Assembly (NCBI GenBank): GCA_902476665.1
Contig: CABSEO010000011.1
Location: forward strand, 1-15,582
From: an uncultured Emergencia sp.
Lineage (GTDB): Bacteria > Bacillota > Clostridia > Peptostreptococcales > Anaerovoracaceae
Reading direction: 5' to 3'
Length of the DNA stretch: 15,582 nucleotides
Program-made: the position numbers and the translations under genes
Part shown: piece by piece, positions 15,447 to 15,582 of the stretch
Layout of the letters: every line of letters starts with the position of its first letter
Numbering within the stretch: the stretch's first letter is position 1
Notes under the pieces: generated by a model
Database searches by the model: none
What the model was told of the DNA's origin: nothing
What the model saw: the letters and a program-made list of their open reading frames with translations, nothing else

Positions 15447-15582
15447 ATGACAAAACAAAGAACACCACGGCTGCCGAAGGTGTGGGAAGCCCTGATTCCT
15501 ATCGTTTTTATGATGGTTATTATTATCTTAAGCACGGTAAAATGGGGACTGGATCCTCATATGCCGATTGTAGCATCCTGTA
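15447..15582 (+). CDS. nhaC: NhaC-family Na+/H+ antiporter (N-terminal fragment, runs off right edge)
   Basis: Only 45 codons are in the window. AAAGGAGG (15431-15438) lies eight bases before the ATG. The fragment begins with a basic tail (MTKQRTPRLPKV), then WEALIPIVFMMVIIILS as a first membrane helix, then KWGLDPHMPIV. This order, with W/E-A-L-I-P followed by a G-x-D-P-H-x-P turn, is typical of NhaC N-termini. The family exchanges Na+ for H+ and includes members that move organic acids, such as MleN (malate/lactate), so the substrate is open. The gene lies directly after the two-component system and has its own sigma-54 promoter, making it the likely target of that system. No downstream sequence is available to confirm the family. 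Confidence 0.78.
   Translation, partial: MTKQRTPRLPKVWEALIPIVFMMVIIILSTVKWGLDPHMPIVASC

Overview
The window looks like chromosome of a low-to-moderate GC anaerobic Firmicute of the class Clostridia. The reasons are strong AGGAGG-type ribosome binding sites, TTGACA/TATAAT-like promoters, Gram-positive style signal peptides and a lipobox, Big_2/FnIII surface proteins, a DUF362 protein, a LysO exporter and a sigma-54 two-component system. A family such as Anaerovoracaceae is a guess only. I see no rRNA, tRNA, CRISPR array, insertion sequence or phage gene.

Left third (1-5150): two divergent genes for secreted surface proteins. The left one, on the minus strand, is a long helical, FIVAR-like protein that runs off the window within a C-terminal FnIII-like module. 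The right one is a five-repeat Ig/MBG-like protein with Big_2 and FnIII modules, interrupted by one in-frame TGA at 4334-4336. Reading frame and repeat pattern continue unchanged on both sides of that TGA. A 450-base intergenic region separates the two start codons.

Middle (5100-10450): a small XRE regulator (minus strand), a DUF4352 lipoprotein, an IMP dehydrogenase, a DUF362 protein and a LysO-type lysine exporter. Most have their own sigma-A-like promoter and several end at clear hairpin terminators, so they look monocistronic. The IMP dehydrogenase has the same length class, residue numbering and key residues as the Tritrichomonas foetus type of enzyme. Its roughly 100-nt leader can form mutually exclusive structures.

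Right third (10450-15582): a minus-strand M18 aminopeptidase, then a two-component system and the start of an NhaC-family antiporter. The histidine kinase carries an extracellular solute-binding (SBP_bac_3-like) sensor and a PAS domain. The response regulator is a complete NtrC-type sigma-54 activator with GAFTGA. Sequences with exact -24/-12 spacing lie upstream of both the kinase gene and the antiporter gene, and A/T-rich inverted repeats lie about 85-116 bases before each predicted start. I infer a self-contained circuit: an external solute is sensed, sigma-54 is activated, the circuit amplifies itself and the antiporter is expressed. This circuit is the most interesting system in the window.
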